DNA of 64,000 nucleotides from a virus. The position numbers and the translations under genes are program-made. A model generated the notes under the pieces. That model ran no database searches, was not told where the DNA came from, and saw only the letters and a program-made list of their open reading frames with translations. Location: IMG/VR virus record IMGVR_UViG_3300009285_004753, positions 39,973 to 103,972 of that record. One strand, given 5' to 3'. This document shows positions 17,560 through 25,708 of the stretch, piece after piece. The stretch's first letter is position 1; each line of letters starts with the position of its first letter.

Positions 17560-18986
17560 GCCAGCGTATTCGGGTTGGTTCCGTGCACGGCTCCCGTGAA
17601 CAGGCAGAACGGGAGGTTGTTGCACGGGACGGTACCGCTATTGAGAATGACCTGTCCAGTCGTCGTGATCTGGACGCTGCCGGCCGGTGTCTGAAGCGTA
17701 ATGTTGCCGAGCACGTCTACTTCTACTTTCGACAATAGATTGGCGAGCGTGACGGCACCGGCCATTGTCTTCAGCAACGCGTTACCTGAGAGTAATTGGA
17801 CGTACCATGCATCCGCTACAGTACCGTCGAGCGACAGGTTGCCGACTACCATCCTGTAGGCACCAGCGACAACGGTCGATGCTGCAGCGCCGATCGCCTG
17901 AATCAGTGAACCACCGACGTTCATCGTGCGCGTCGCCAGTACCGTTTCCTTCAACGACCCCTGGTATTCCTGTGTCTCCGCACGTTTGTGCGTCCCCGTG
18001 ATCTTGCCGTCCACATCCAGGGCGAAGTCACCGGCCACGCTGAGCGTCACATTACCACCGCGTGACATCGTCAGCGCTGAGCCTGACTGGCTCTGTACCT
18101 TGATTGAATCATCCCGCCAGGCAGCCAGTTCTACCGTGTTGCCGACAACGTCTTGGATGGTGATCGCGTCGTCGCCCTGCTTGGACGACATCGTGATCGT
18201 CTGCTGCCGGTGCCCGTTGCGGCACTGCGACGTAAGCGTGACGCTTTCGTTCCCCTCGCGGCCGTCGAGCACGACCTCCTGCCCCGAGATGTCTTTCAGA
18301 CGGATGAACGCCCGACCCTCGACCAGCTTGTCATGCCCGACCTGGTCACCCTTGACTGTGTCACGCACGCCGCGTTGCTGAGCGTTGTTCTTGTTCGCTT
18401 CGACCGTCACCGGGCACGACATCTCGATCATCTGCCCCGCACGATCGATGATCCTCAAGAACTCGGCGCCGTCCTTGTCTTCAACGACGATCGTGTGCCC
18501 CTTGTACGACTTCTTCCAGACCTTCCGCGTCGGGTGTTTGTCATCCGCTGCTTTGCCGTCAAACACGTCCTTGGGTACCGTGCTGCCCTTGGGCGCTTTC
18601 CAGGTCTGCTCCGCCGCCGGTGTGCCGCTGCGGGTCAGCATCTCGATTTCTTCACCCGCAGCGCCGTGCATGCTTCCCAGGACGATAGGGTACCGCATGT
18701 CTCCGTCCCGGCACTCGATCCAGACGTCCTGACCAACGATGTACTCGTGTGACGGTCCATGGTCGTACCCGGCCCCTCCCGGCAAGACGACCTGACACCA
18801 TGGAAGTGCGGCGGGGGACGTGTCATTCGGACCACCGTGCAGCACCCATATCCGGATTTGCACGCGGCCAAGCCGCGCCGGGTCATCGACGCTCTCAATC
18901 CGCCCTTCCTGTGGTCCGTACAGCCGTCCCGACTGCCGACGGGCGGCGTTGCGAAGCACCCGATCAATCTGCAGATCGCCCCGCAT
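17556..18986 (-). CDS. Baseplate spike protein (gpV / gp5-like, OB-fold)
   Basis: A 476-residue protein. Residues about 25-110 form the N-terminal OB-fold typical of contractile-tail spikes (GRIESVDDPARLGRVQIRIW, then YIVGQDVWIECRDGDMRYPIVLGSMHG). A long repetitive beta region follows (about 170-440, with D/N-G-x-E/I strands), expected to trimerise into the membrane-piercing beta-helix. There is no lysozyme insert like that of T4 gp5; cell-wall cleavage may be left to the tape measure. It lies between the hub gene and baseplate proteins. Confidence 0.8.
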   Translation of the reverse strand: MRGDLQIDRVLRNAARRQSGRLYGPQEGRIESVDDPARLGRVQIRIWVLHGGPNDTSPAALPWCQVVLPGGAGYDHGPSHEYIVGQDVWIECRDGDMRYPIVLGSMHGAAGEEIEMLTRSGTPAAEQTWKAPKGSTVPKDVFDGKAADDKHPTRKVWKKSYKGHTIVVEDKDGAEFLRIIDRAGQMIEMSCPVTVEANKNNAQQRGVRDTVKGDQVGHDKLVEGRAFIRLKDISGQEVVLDGREGNESVTLTSQCRNGHRQQTITMSSKQGDDAITIQDVVGNTVELAAWRDDSIKVQSQSGSALTMSRGGNVTLSVAGDFALDVDGKITGTHKRAETQEYQGSLKETVLATRTMNVGGSLIQAIGAAASTVVAGAYRMVVGNLSLDGTVADAWYVQLLSGNALLKTMAGAVTLANLLSKVEVDVLGNITLQTPAGSVQITTTGQVILNSGTVPCNNLPFCLFTGAVHGTNPNTLA

Positions 18987-20270
18987 CTACTGCCCCTCGA
19001 TGTCGATGGCGCGCTGGTAGTCTACAGAGATACCGTAGTCGCTGGAGAGTGTGTGCGCCGCCTGCATGACGCGGTACAGGCCCGAAGACCAGTGGATGTT
19101 GCCGGACGGCAGTATAACCTGGACATTGTGCACGTCACCGGCACGGATCGCCAATGTCTCGGGATCGCCGATGAACTCGGCCGTCGCGTTGCCCGTTGCC
19201 TCGTAAATCTTCAGCCAGGAATAATGCGCTTCCAACTCAGCGACAGCGTCGTTGTTAGTCGGTCCCGATATCATCCAGCGTGTGTGCTTCTCGATCCATG
19301 CTAAGCGGTCTTCGACACTCTCGATGGTCTTCAAGAACGCCAATGAACCGATGTACCCATCCTTTTCTAACTGCGACAAGATCGCCGACGGGAGTATAGC
19401 GCCCGCCCCTCGTTGCCCCCAAGAACCCTTCACTACCGGGTCCACCACCCACTTGCGGTAGGTCTTGGTGTCAGGGTTGAACGTGATCGACACGGCCCCG
19501 TTCTGCGCCAGGTCGGCAAGCGTTTCGGCGGAGAAGCCGGGACGGAAGGACTTCAGCGACGGGTCTTGTCCCGTGAATACGCGGATTGTTCGGGTCGGCG
19601 GCAACGTTTCCCGCGGTCCGAAGTAGACCTCCTTGTCGGACACCGAGATCGACAGAATGTACGGACCGTTGCCCAACTCCGATACTGCCAGCGGGCACAT
19701 GTACTCGCGGACGAACGCATGCCACTGCGTGAACACTGGAATCACCCACGCGTCACCGCCCGTTGATAGCGCAGCCGGAATGGGCATTGTCGGAACTACC
19801 GTGGCTCTCTCACACAGCGGATCTCGTTTCGCCAGTTCGGCGACAATGTCAGACAGCCGCGTGTCAAGCGGGAACGAGACGCCCTGTGTGTCTAGCCGCG
19901 GTGTAAACACGGTGCAGGCGCCGACCAGGTGGATTTTCAGGCCGGCGGGTACGAACTCCGGTAGATACTTCGTGAGGAAGCCTCGCCGCCAGCCTTTCGG
20001 CGGGTTCCACGCGTCCTGATCGGGATACCCGAACCGAAACTGAATCGAGTCCTGATTCCCGTCGGACTTCAACAGGAGCAGGCGGAACAGCAGCAGTTCC
20101 AGCTTCTCGAATTCCGGGTCGATCAGGTCAATCTCGAACGAGTCGGACCCATCGCCCGTCGAGTTGTAGCGAAACATCTGAAGGTACTTCGGCGGTACCG
20201 ACAATATCGGCGTGTCACCGATCTTCAGTTGGACCCAGGGAATGCGAGCGGTATTGTCGTGCGTCGTCAT
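18987..20270 (-). CDS. Baseplate hub protein (gpD/gp27-like)
   Basis: A 427-residue protein between the spike gene and a gp53/LysM-like protein, the normal place of the hub. The N-terminal part (IPWVQLKIGD, then SFEIDLIDPEFEKLELLLFRL) and the GVSFPLDTRLSDIVAELAKRD segment are typical of phage late-control D/hub proteins, whose trimer carries the spike and opens the tube. Start set at the ATG at 20270, which overlaps the upstream stop by 4 bases. The 63 extra upstream codons are basic and look like read-through. Confidence 0.75.
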   Translation of the reverse strand: MTTHDNTARIPWVQLKIGDTPILSVPPKYLQMFRYNSTGDGSDSFEIDLIDPEFEKLELLLFRLLLLKSDGNQDSIQFRFGYPDQDAWNPPKGWRRGFLTKYLPEFVPAGLKIHLVGACTVFTPRLDTQGVSFPLDTRLSDIVAELAKRDPLCERATVVPTMPIPAALSTGGDAWVIPVFTQWHAFVREYMCPLAVSELGNGPYILSISVSDKEVYFGPRETLPPTRTIRVFTGQDPSLKSFRPGFSAETLADLAQNGAVSITFNPDTKTYRKWVVDPVVKGSWGQRGAGAILPSAILSQLEKDGYIGSLAFLKTIESVEDRLAWIEKHTRWMISGPTNNDAVAELEAHYSWLKIYEATGNATAEFIGDPETLAIRAGDVHNVQVILPSGNIHWSSGLYRVMQAAHTLSSDYGISVDYQRAIDIEGQ

Positions 20271-20575
20271 GCGATCGCGTTGAGCGCGTTGAGTACTCGG
20301 ACCTTGGACGGAACCAAAACAACCGTATCCGCTGCGGATTCGGCGATCATGTCTTCCATCCCGTTGACCATCGGAATAACCCACTCCAGGAGCGGAGTGC
20401 CGTAGAAAAATGCGGAGATCAAGTCGGGTCGGTGCGCATACCCGTCGGTGATCTTCCACAGTGTATCGGTTGGATCGGCGGTCAGCAGAACCGCAACGGG
20501 CCAGTACGTGTAGCCTCCGGTAGCGGCGTCATAGTATTTCTCGCGGTGTTGTTCGAGTGACAGGGTTGATGACAT
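20267..20575 (-). CDS. Baseplate wedge protein (gp53/LysM-like, probable)
   Basis: A 102-residue protein with TYWPVAVLLTADPTDTLWKI, a FFYGTPLLEWVIPMVNGM core and a C-terminal strand VVLVPSKVRVLNAL. The pattern of small beta/alpha domain, Y-G-(x)n-W-V-I...N and final V-P resembles T4 gp53 and the LysM-like tail X proteins that sit on the baseplate. Start at 20575 is favoured by an AGGTGG Shine-Dalgarno about 9 bases upstream and a TGATG junction; an in-frame ATG at 20587 is the alternative. Confidence 0.6.
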   Translation of the reverse strand: MSSTLSLEQHREKYYDAATGGYTYWPVAVLLTADPTDTLWKITDGYAHRPDLISAFFYGTPLLEWVIPMVNGMEDMIAESAADTVVLVPSKVRVLNALNAIA

Positions 20576-21093
20576 CAGCCTATCCACCTGATACCGGCAA
20601 GGCGCGGACCAACAACGCGCATCGTGATTGTCGCTTTGGCGTGGAATGGAGAACCCGTAACCAGGTCATACCCGCCGGTCTCGGCGATCTGGACGTCCAC
20701 CAGGTAGCCGGTCCATGACCGTTTCGGCGTACCGGCGTCGAGGGGCGGGCCTTCGATCGCCATCGGCAACATCGAGATCGTGACTTTGTGCGGCGGTGTC
20801 GCTATTCCGCCGTCTGCCGTGGTTTGGTAGTCCGGGTAACACAGTGACTGCAACCAGGCAATGTCTTCAATCACGTTCTGCGGCGTTCTGGTATCCCCCA
20901 CTTCAAGCGACGAACAGATCATCGTTTGGAAAGAAACAGTCTGCCCCTCGGTGTGCGAGTATCCGATGTGCGGATCGGATGTACCGCGGACTGCCTCCTC
21001 GGGATATGTCGCACGGGCGCCGTATGCGGGCTGCTCTTGCATGAGTACGGTAATCGACGCTGCGGTCACCGTATCGAGAACAGTTAATTTCAT
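20575..21093 (-). CDS. Tail/baseplate protein next to the tape measure, 172 aa
   Basis: A beta-rich 172-residue protein that overlaps the tape measure stop by 3 bases. Its order (tape measure, this, gp53/LysM-like, hub, spike) matches proteins that start the tail tube on the baseplate (T4 gp48/gp54, XkdP-type). A C-terminal strand pattern with KATITMRVVGP fits a tube-like fold. No decisive motif is visible, so the role is inferred from order. Confidence 0.6.
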   Translation of the reverse strand: MKLTVLDTVTAASITVLMQEQPAYGARATYPEEAVRGTSDPHIGYSHTEGQTVSFQTMICSSLEVGDTRTPQNVIEDIAWLQSLCYPDYQTTADGGIATPPHKVTISMLPMAIEGPPLDAGTPKRSWTGYLVDVQIAETGGYDLVTGSPFHAKATITMRVVGPRLAGIRWIG

Positions 21094-23948
21094 TCAAGCG
21101 CACCCACATACAGGGGAGTTATCCCACCCACGCCGGCGGTTTCAAGCGGTCCGGTGGGATTGGCGGGTTCGCGCCCTTTACCGGGGGGACGCGTTCTGCC
21201 GCGGCCGGCAACCAGTTCTTGCCGGATTGATTCCAGCGCAAGCAGCAGCCTCCGGTCGTCGATGGCGACAACACCGTTGATGGAAGTGGCAAGGCTGGTT
21301 GCGCCCAGGGCGCTCGCTGTAGCGAGGATGCCAGAGGCATAGCCCGAAGGATCGGTACGTGACTTTTCGCTTCCTCCTCCCCACCGGAACCGGCCTAGCG
21401 CGGCCCCGAGGTCTTGGCTTGTCCGGTCCAAATGCCCACGGAGAATAGCGCCACCCGCCATGATGTTCTTTTCTGGGTCCAGCCGGTTCCAGTCGGATGC
21501 CCATCCGAGTTGCTTCGCTGTGGTAGTAGCTTCCTCGGGACTGATCTGGAGCAGGCCCCAGTGCTTACCATTTTTGGCGTTCGGGTTGAACCCGGACTCA
21601 CGGGCGATCCACGCCTTGAATACCTCCGGTTGGATGTTGAACTGTTTGCTGGCAGCGGCGATGAATGGGTCGAACTCGGGGTGCGCTTTGGCGAAACCGG
21701 ACTGATCTTTTCCCGCAGCACCAGCCAGTTGTGTACCGACCGTCCACAGGGCAGACAGTCCCGTGCCGAGCGAACTGGTCTTAAAGCCCTCGGCGATCTC
21801 ATGCGTCATGTCGCTAAACGTGCGGGGAATGGTGTCGGTCGCTTTCTTCGTTTCATCGAGCATCGACTGCAGAATCGACTTCCACTTGAAGCCGATCTTT
21901 TCCAAGAATCCACCGGGCGAAGCTCCTGCCATCTCGACTTTCGCGTCTAACGCAGTACGCGTGATTTTAGCAAATGCGGCATCCGCATCTTTCGTCATCG
22001 ACAACATTGTGGCCTGCCACTTAGCGCCTATCTTATCGGTTAAAGCAGCGGTGTTCCCTTCTGCACTGGTGAACAATCCCCCCATCCAGTCCAGAACAGC
22101 GTCCATGGCGTCCATGTCTTGTGCCAATGGGTTCCCGATCCCCATCACGTTACCCATGACTGGGTTGTCTTTGACCGCCTCTTGCCGGTCTAAGCCGGGT
22201 CCGCCGAAAGCCTTCCTCCAAGCATGCCGTATTTCATTCGGGGACTCGGTCGCCCACCACTCCAGTGCTTGTATGAACTCGTCTATCATAGCAGTGTGCA
22301 TCCCCTCGAAAAACCGGAGAAACTTCTCGCCGCCGCGTCCGGATACCCAGTCGGTGAACTGCGTCCAACCCGACTGCAGCCCTTTCCAGACAAGCGCGCC
22401 GATGGCGGTGGATATGTCGAGCCCCGTCTTTAACAGAGCGAGCCAGTCAACTGCTTTCAGTTTCTCGATACCCCACCGGAATGCTGTTGCAATCCACTCG
22501 CTCAGCGGTTCGGCAATCATCTTGAACCGTGTCTCCCAGTCAGCGTCCCAGAAATCTTGGCCCCAAACAACTGCCTGTTCGATCGCCGTGATAACATCGT
22601 CGATGAACTGAGTAAACATCCCGGCGTTATCATTCAGCCACACGCCGAATGCGCTCATCAACGGGAGTAAATGCCGTTCTATAACAGGAATCAGCTTTTC
22701 ACCCATGGAGATCCAGATCAACTTTATCTGCTTCTCCAGAGAGGCGAATGCCTGTGTGATAGCGTCCACGGTCTTACGCGCCGCCCTGCCGTGATCGTCC
22801 ATCCCCTTGCCGCCGTGCTTCAGCGACTCACGAACGAACGCCTCGGTTTCTGCCACACCCTTGCGCCCGTACTTCGCCAGTTCAGCGGCGTCAATCCCAA
22901 GGGACTCCGACAGTCGGCTGTACTGCATCTGCCCGCGGGCAGAACTGTAGCTCTCAAACCCGCGGACAGCTTGTCCGATCAAAGACGGAAGTTTCTCCGG
23001 GTGCGACTGAATCAGGTCTCGAATATCACGTGCCGTCATACCAACCGCCTGCCCCAACTGTGTGACAGCCACCCCTCCCTCGCCGATCTTCATCATCTTT
23101 GCCAGCGCCGGATACACACGGGAGAATGTGATCCCGAAGTTGCTGAGGTGCCCTTCGACCGCCTTGAACTGTATGCCGTAGTTCATTAGGCTATTGTCTG
23201 TCTTACCCGACAACATCAACAGGCTGTCCAACGACTCGTTGAACCCGAGCAATTCTTCATGCGAGATTGCCGTCTTGTCGCCGACGTACTTCATCGCGCT
23301 GCCGAATCGCTGCAGCCGCTCGTACCCGAGTTGGTAGACCTCGGCGAGTTGGAAGTGGAACTTACCGACTGCTGCGGTGGACGTCCCGGTTGCGCGGGCG
23401 AAGATCATCGTCTGATCCGTCCACAGCCGCATGTTCTTCGCGGCGTCTGTGTTCCGCTTGGCAAGGATACCGTACTCCAGCCCGAGGCGTGCGACAGCCA
23501 ACGCCTCTTCCCTGGTGTACCCGAGGTTCGCCCACCACTTATCGGTGAGCCCGGCAACAACCCCTAACTGCTTGCCCGTCATGTTGAGCGCCTGGTTCAG
23601 CAGGAGCAGTCCTTTGTGGTGCTCCACCGCCGCCTTCACCATCGACACGCCGAACGCTACCGCCGCTACGGCCGCGGCAACCAGCAACCCGCCGACGGAC
23701 TTCAGCAGGCCCGCCAAGTTCTTGAACGACTCAATGACTTTGTCGAGGATACCCTTGAAGACGCCTGTCTTCTTCGTCGCGTCCTCGGTGTCCTTGAACC
23801 AGCCGGTCCACATGTCGTGGCCGAGCTTTTTCAACTTGCTGACGCCGTCCATGAACTTGTTCTGGAGTACGTGCAAAGACTGCAAGGGCCGGGAGACCTT
23901 GTCCTCCAATGTCAGCAGCCACTGCAACGGTACTATCTCAGGCTCCAC
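21090..23948 (-). CDS. Tape measure protein with C-terminal lytic transglycosylase domain
   Basis: A 952-residue protein, the largest between the chaperone genes and the baseplate, which sets tail length. The N-terminal helical region has a hydrophobic stretch (about 81-105, rich in Ala/Val/Leu); the centre is helical with repeated Trp residues. From about 762 to 880 there is a soluble-lytic-transglycosylase-like domain: IARESGFNP (candidate catalytic Glu 783), HWGLLQISP, and PEKNIMAGGAILRGHL. Such domains let the ejected tape measure open peptidoglycan. The start is GTG, overlapping the chaperone stop by 11 bases. Confidence 0.85.
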   Translation of the reverse strand: MEPEIVPLQWLLTLEDKVSRPLQSLHVLQNKFMDGVSKLKKLGHDMWTGWFKDTEDATKKTGVFKGILDKVIESFKNLAGLLKSVGGLLVAAAVAAVAFGVSMVKAAVEHHKGLLLLNQALNMTGKQLGVVAGLTDKWWANLGYTREEALAVARLGLEYGILAKRNTDAAKNMRLWTDQTMIFARATGTSTAAVGKFHFQLAEVYQLGYERLQRFGSAMKYVGDKTAISHEELLGFNESLDSLLMLSGKTDNSLMNYGIQFKAVEGHLSNFGITFSRVYPALAKMMKIGEGGVAVTQLGQAVGMTARDIRDLIQSHPEKLPSLIGQAVRGFESYSSARGQMQYSRLSESLGIDAAELAKYGRKGVAETEAFVRESLKHGGKGMDDHGRAARKTVDAITQAFASLEKQIKLIWISMGEKLIPVIERHLLPLMSAFGVWLNDNAGMFTQFIDDVITAIEQAVVWGQDFWDADWETRFKMIAEPLSEWIATAFRWGIEKLKAVDWLALLKTGLDISTAIGALVWKGLQSGWTQFTDWVSGRGGEKFLRFFEGMHTAMIDEFIQALEWWATESPNEIRHAWRKAFGGPGLDRQEAVKDNPVMGNVMGIGNPLAQDMDAMDAVLDWMGGLFTSAEGNTAALTDKIGAKWQATMLSMTKDADAAFAKITRTALDAKVEMAGASPGGFLEKIGFKWKSILQSMLDETKKATDTIPRTFSDMTHEIAEGFKTSSLGTGLSALWTVGTQLAGAAGKDQSGFAKAHPEFDPFIAAASKQFNIQPEVFKAWIARESGFNPNAKNGKHWGLLQISPEEATTTAKQLGWASDWNRLDPEKNIMAGGAILRGHLDRTSQDLGAALGRFRWGGGSEKSRTDPSGYASGILATASALGATSLATSINGVVAIDDRRLLLALESIRQELVAGRGRTRPPGKGREPANPTGPLETAGVGGITPLYVGALE

Positions 23949-24288
23949 GCCGCATCCTCTTCCGCTTGGCCTGCCGCTCCGCGTCCTTGGCTTCCGCTGC
24001 TGCTTTTTCCGTTGCAGCGCTGGTCTTCTTGGCTTCCGCTGCTACTTTCTGTTCTGCTTGGAACTCTTTCATCGCTTCCCGGTAGAGAAGGGTTGAACTC
24101 GGTTCGCCCGCGGGCGTGTCGCCCTTGGCTTCCGCCCGTTTGAGGAGCACACCGATGATGTGCTTGCGCTCCCATGGCGGCATCTGCATGACGTCACCCC
24201 ACGGGATCTGGCCCTGTCGCTGGAGGTACAGGATTTCAACCAGCAACTCCTCCGGCGGCGGAATCTGTCCCTTGATCAGGTCGTCGAA
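23938..24288 (-). CDS. Frameshift extension of the tail assembly chaperone
   Basis: Open frame of 116 residues in the +1 frame relative to the preceding chaperone gene. It has no plausible start codon of its own near the point where its sequence becomes protein-like (FFDDLIKGQIPPPEELLVE). The product is helical, with a long Ala/Lys/Glu coiled-coil tail and a basic end. Contractile and siphophage tails commonly make a short chaperone and a frameshifted long form just before the tape measure gene; this arrangement matches. The fusion through the proposed slip would be about 383 residues. Confidence 0.7.
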   Translation of the reverse strand, partial: FDDLIKGQIPPPEELLVEILYLQRQGQIPWGDVMQMPPWERKHIIGVLLKRAEAKGDTPAGEPSSTLLYREAMKEFQAEQKVAAEAKKTSAATEKAAAEAKDAERQAKRKRMRRGA

Positions 24289-25090
24289 GAAAGAAGTCGC
24301 GGCTGACCGGCAACGGCATCGGGCCGTTGGGGTAGCCGCACACCTGACACTCGAATTCCTGCTCCAGTTGCACTCCGACGCGAATAGACTCGACGGCGCC
24401 ACGGTATGCCAACAGATCCTGTCCGCGAAGCGCCTGGACGTAGTGCAGTTTGTCGCTGAACGTCGGCTCCGCTTCGTTGATCGTCTTCAGCCGCAGCGCC
24501 AACCTGTACTCATACTCGGGGTCGCCGATGATCTCCGGCTTCAGTTTCCGCCGCATCTGTTCGGCGTATTTGGCGATCTTCAGTTCGTCGTGCCCCGTCA
24601 ACAGGCGCCACGTGAGTACGTCGCCCGCCTTGACCGGAGCGTTCGAGTGCTCTCCGGGAATTGTAACCGTGAGTTTGTCTGCGTCTTCCGGTGTGAGCAG
24701 AAGAACGGGAAACCCGATCGGCTCGCTGCCGTCATCGGGCACAGCATCCGGGTCCGGCGGTTTCATCGAGACTGTGTTGTTCGACTTCTCGCCGCACTCC
24801 GTACACTTGAACGAGAACCTGTACGCCGGCCCCCAGGACAAGATGCGCAGTACCCACATGAACCAGAACCGCTCGGGGATCGTGAACCCGAGGGGGTCGA
24901 ACCCCTTGGGGAGATTCGTGCAGCATCCCTGGATCAGCCTGTTGGTCTTGACGTCCTGCCTGAGACTTTCGGCAGAGAAGAACTTCTCTTCGGTGGTGCC
25001 CATCGGCACCAGGTTGACAGTACCGTCGGGGAATGCATCAGGATACAGAATCCCGCACGGCAGTTTTTCAGTGGTTCCATAGCCGGCCAT
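24236..25090 (-). CDS. Tail assembly chaperone, short form, with zinc-ribbon Cys pairs
   Basis: A 284-residue protein between tail tube and tape measure genes, where tail assembly chaperones lie. It contains CTECGEKS near residue 95 and CQVCGYPNG near 249, probably a zinc ribbon joined across the fold. Between these are acidic and helical segments. Start at 25090 has GAGGAG about 7 bases upstream. The last 17-18 residues after the slip point are rich in Gly/Ala/Asp and look like the usual disposable tail of the unshifted product. Confidence 0.75.
   Translation of the reverse strand: MAGYGTTEKLPCGILYPDAFPDGTVNLVPMGTTEEKFFSAESLRQDVKTNRLIQGCCTNLPKGFDPLGFTIPERFWFMWVLRILSWGPAYRFSFKCTECGEKSNNTVSMKPPDPDAVPDDGSEPIGFPVLLLTPEDADKLTVTIPGEHSNAPVKAGDVLTWRLLTGHDELKIAKYAEQMRRKLKPEIIGDPEYEYRLALRLKTINEAEPTFSDKLHYVQALRGQDLLAYRGAVESIRVGVQLEQEFECQVCGYPNGPMPLPVSRDFFLRRPDQGTDSAAGGVAG
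24286..24295 (-). other. Candidate +1 ribosomal frameshift site
   Basis: In the zero frame the message reads GAC TTC TTT CTT CGA (24298 to 24284). A tRNA-Phe on TTT (24292-24290) can slip one base forward onto TTC, keeping its pairing, and then continue TTC GAC GAC CTG in the frame of the extension. The two frames are related by +1 (or -2). The site was placed by eye where the extension's protein-like sequence begins. Confidence 0.5.
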
Positions 25091-25138
25091 TCTTGACTCC
25101 TCGTCTCAAAGAGACTGTTGACGTGAAACTATCGACCG

Positions 25139-25157
25139 GAGCGGGAGATCCCCGCTC
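25139..25157 (-). terminator. Hairpin downstream of the tail tube gene
   Basis: Perfect 7-base stem (GAGCGGG and CCCGCTC, 5-base loop) lying 7 bases after the tube gene's stop codon. A second small stem, GTCTC/GAGAC, follows in the same gap. Without a U-run this may reduce rather than end transcription beyond the very highly expressed tube gene. Confidence 0.45.
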
Positions 25158-25163
25158 AAATGA

Positions 25164-25676
25164 CTAGGTGAGATCCCACAGCGCCTTGTCCACGCACAGC
25201 GAGATATCCATGTCCAGCGGGTTCTGCGAGTCCATGGTGAGCGCCGTCGGCGGTTCGCCGGTAGGCCAGATACCCTGCAGCCCGCAGACACGTTCGTTTG
25301 AACTTCCGTCGGGGGCAAACAGCAGGATTTCTCCGACTTTCTTGTAATCGGAACACAGCCCCTTCTTTCCGGTGTACGGGTCGTATACCTTCCAGTACCA
25401 CTTCAGGAGGCATTTGCGGACATCCTTGTCCACCATATCACGACATTTCAGCGGCATATCTTCCAGCGTTACACCGCCGGAGACCTTCCTGAAAGAGTTC
25501 CCCCAGTTGATCACGACGCCTTCCGTCTTGTGTCCCGGAATCGTAATGTTGCGGAGAGCGAGCATGACGAAGTCGAAGTCGGGGGACAGGCCCGTGATGC
25601 TCAGGTAGAAGTTGTTCTCGCGCTGCGGCTCGTACCCGTTGCCGGATGCCAGGTGATCTGCGTCTACTTTCGCCAT
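25164..25676 (-). CDS. Tail tube protein (gp19-like)
   Basis: A 170-residue protein directly after the sheath gene. Its N-terminal ENNFYLSITGL strand, a NITIPGHKTEGVVINWGN strand and a long helix-strand KCLLKWYWKVYDPYTGKKG match the tube protein fold of contractile phages (PF06841 type). Hexameric rings of this protein form the inner tube through which DNA passes. A strong AGGAG precedes the ATG at 25676, and a hairpin lies beyond the stop, as expected for an abundant virion protein. Confidence 0.85.
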   Translation of the reverse strand: MAKVDADHLASGNGYEPQRENNFYLSITGLSPDFDFVMLALRNITIPGHKTEGVVINWGNSFRKVSGGVTLEDMPLKCRDMVDKDVRKCLLKWYWKVYDPYTGKKGLCSDYKKVGEILLFAPDGSSNERVCGLQGIWPTGEPPTALTMDSQNPLDMDISLCVDKALWDLT

Positions 25677-25708
25677 GTGATTCTCCTATTGACGTGTTGC
25701 GGGTTGGC

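Noticed and set aside
23938-24402. 154-codon frame taken as an independent gene
   Set aside because: Its first 38 residues are a Cys/Arg-rich shadow of the overlapping chaperone; protein-like sequence begins only at the proposed slip site, so a frameshift extension is more likely.
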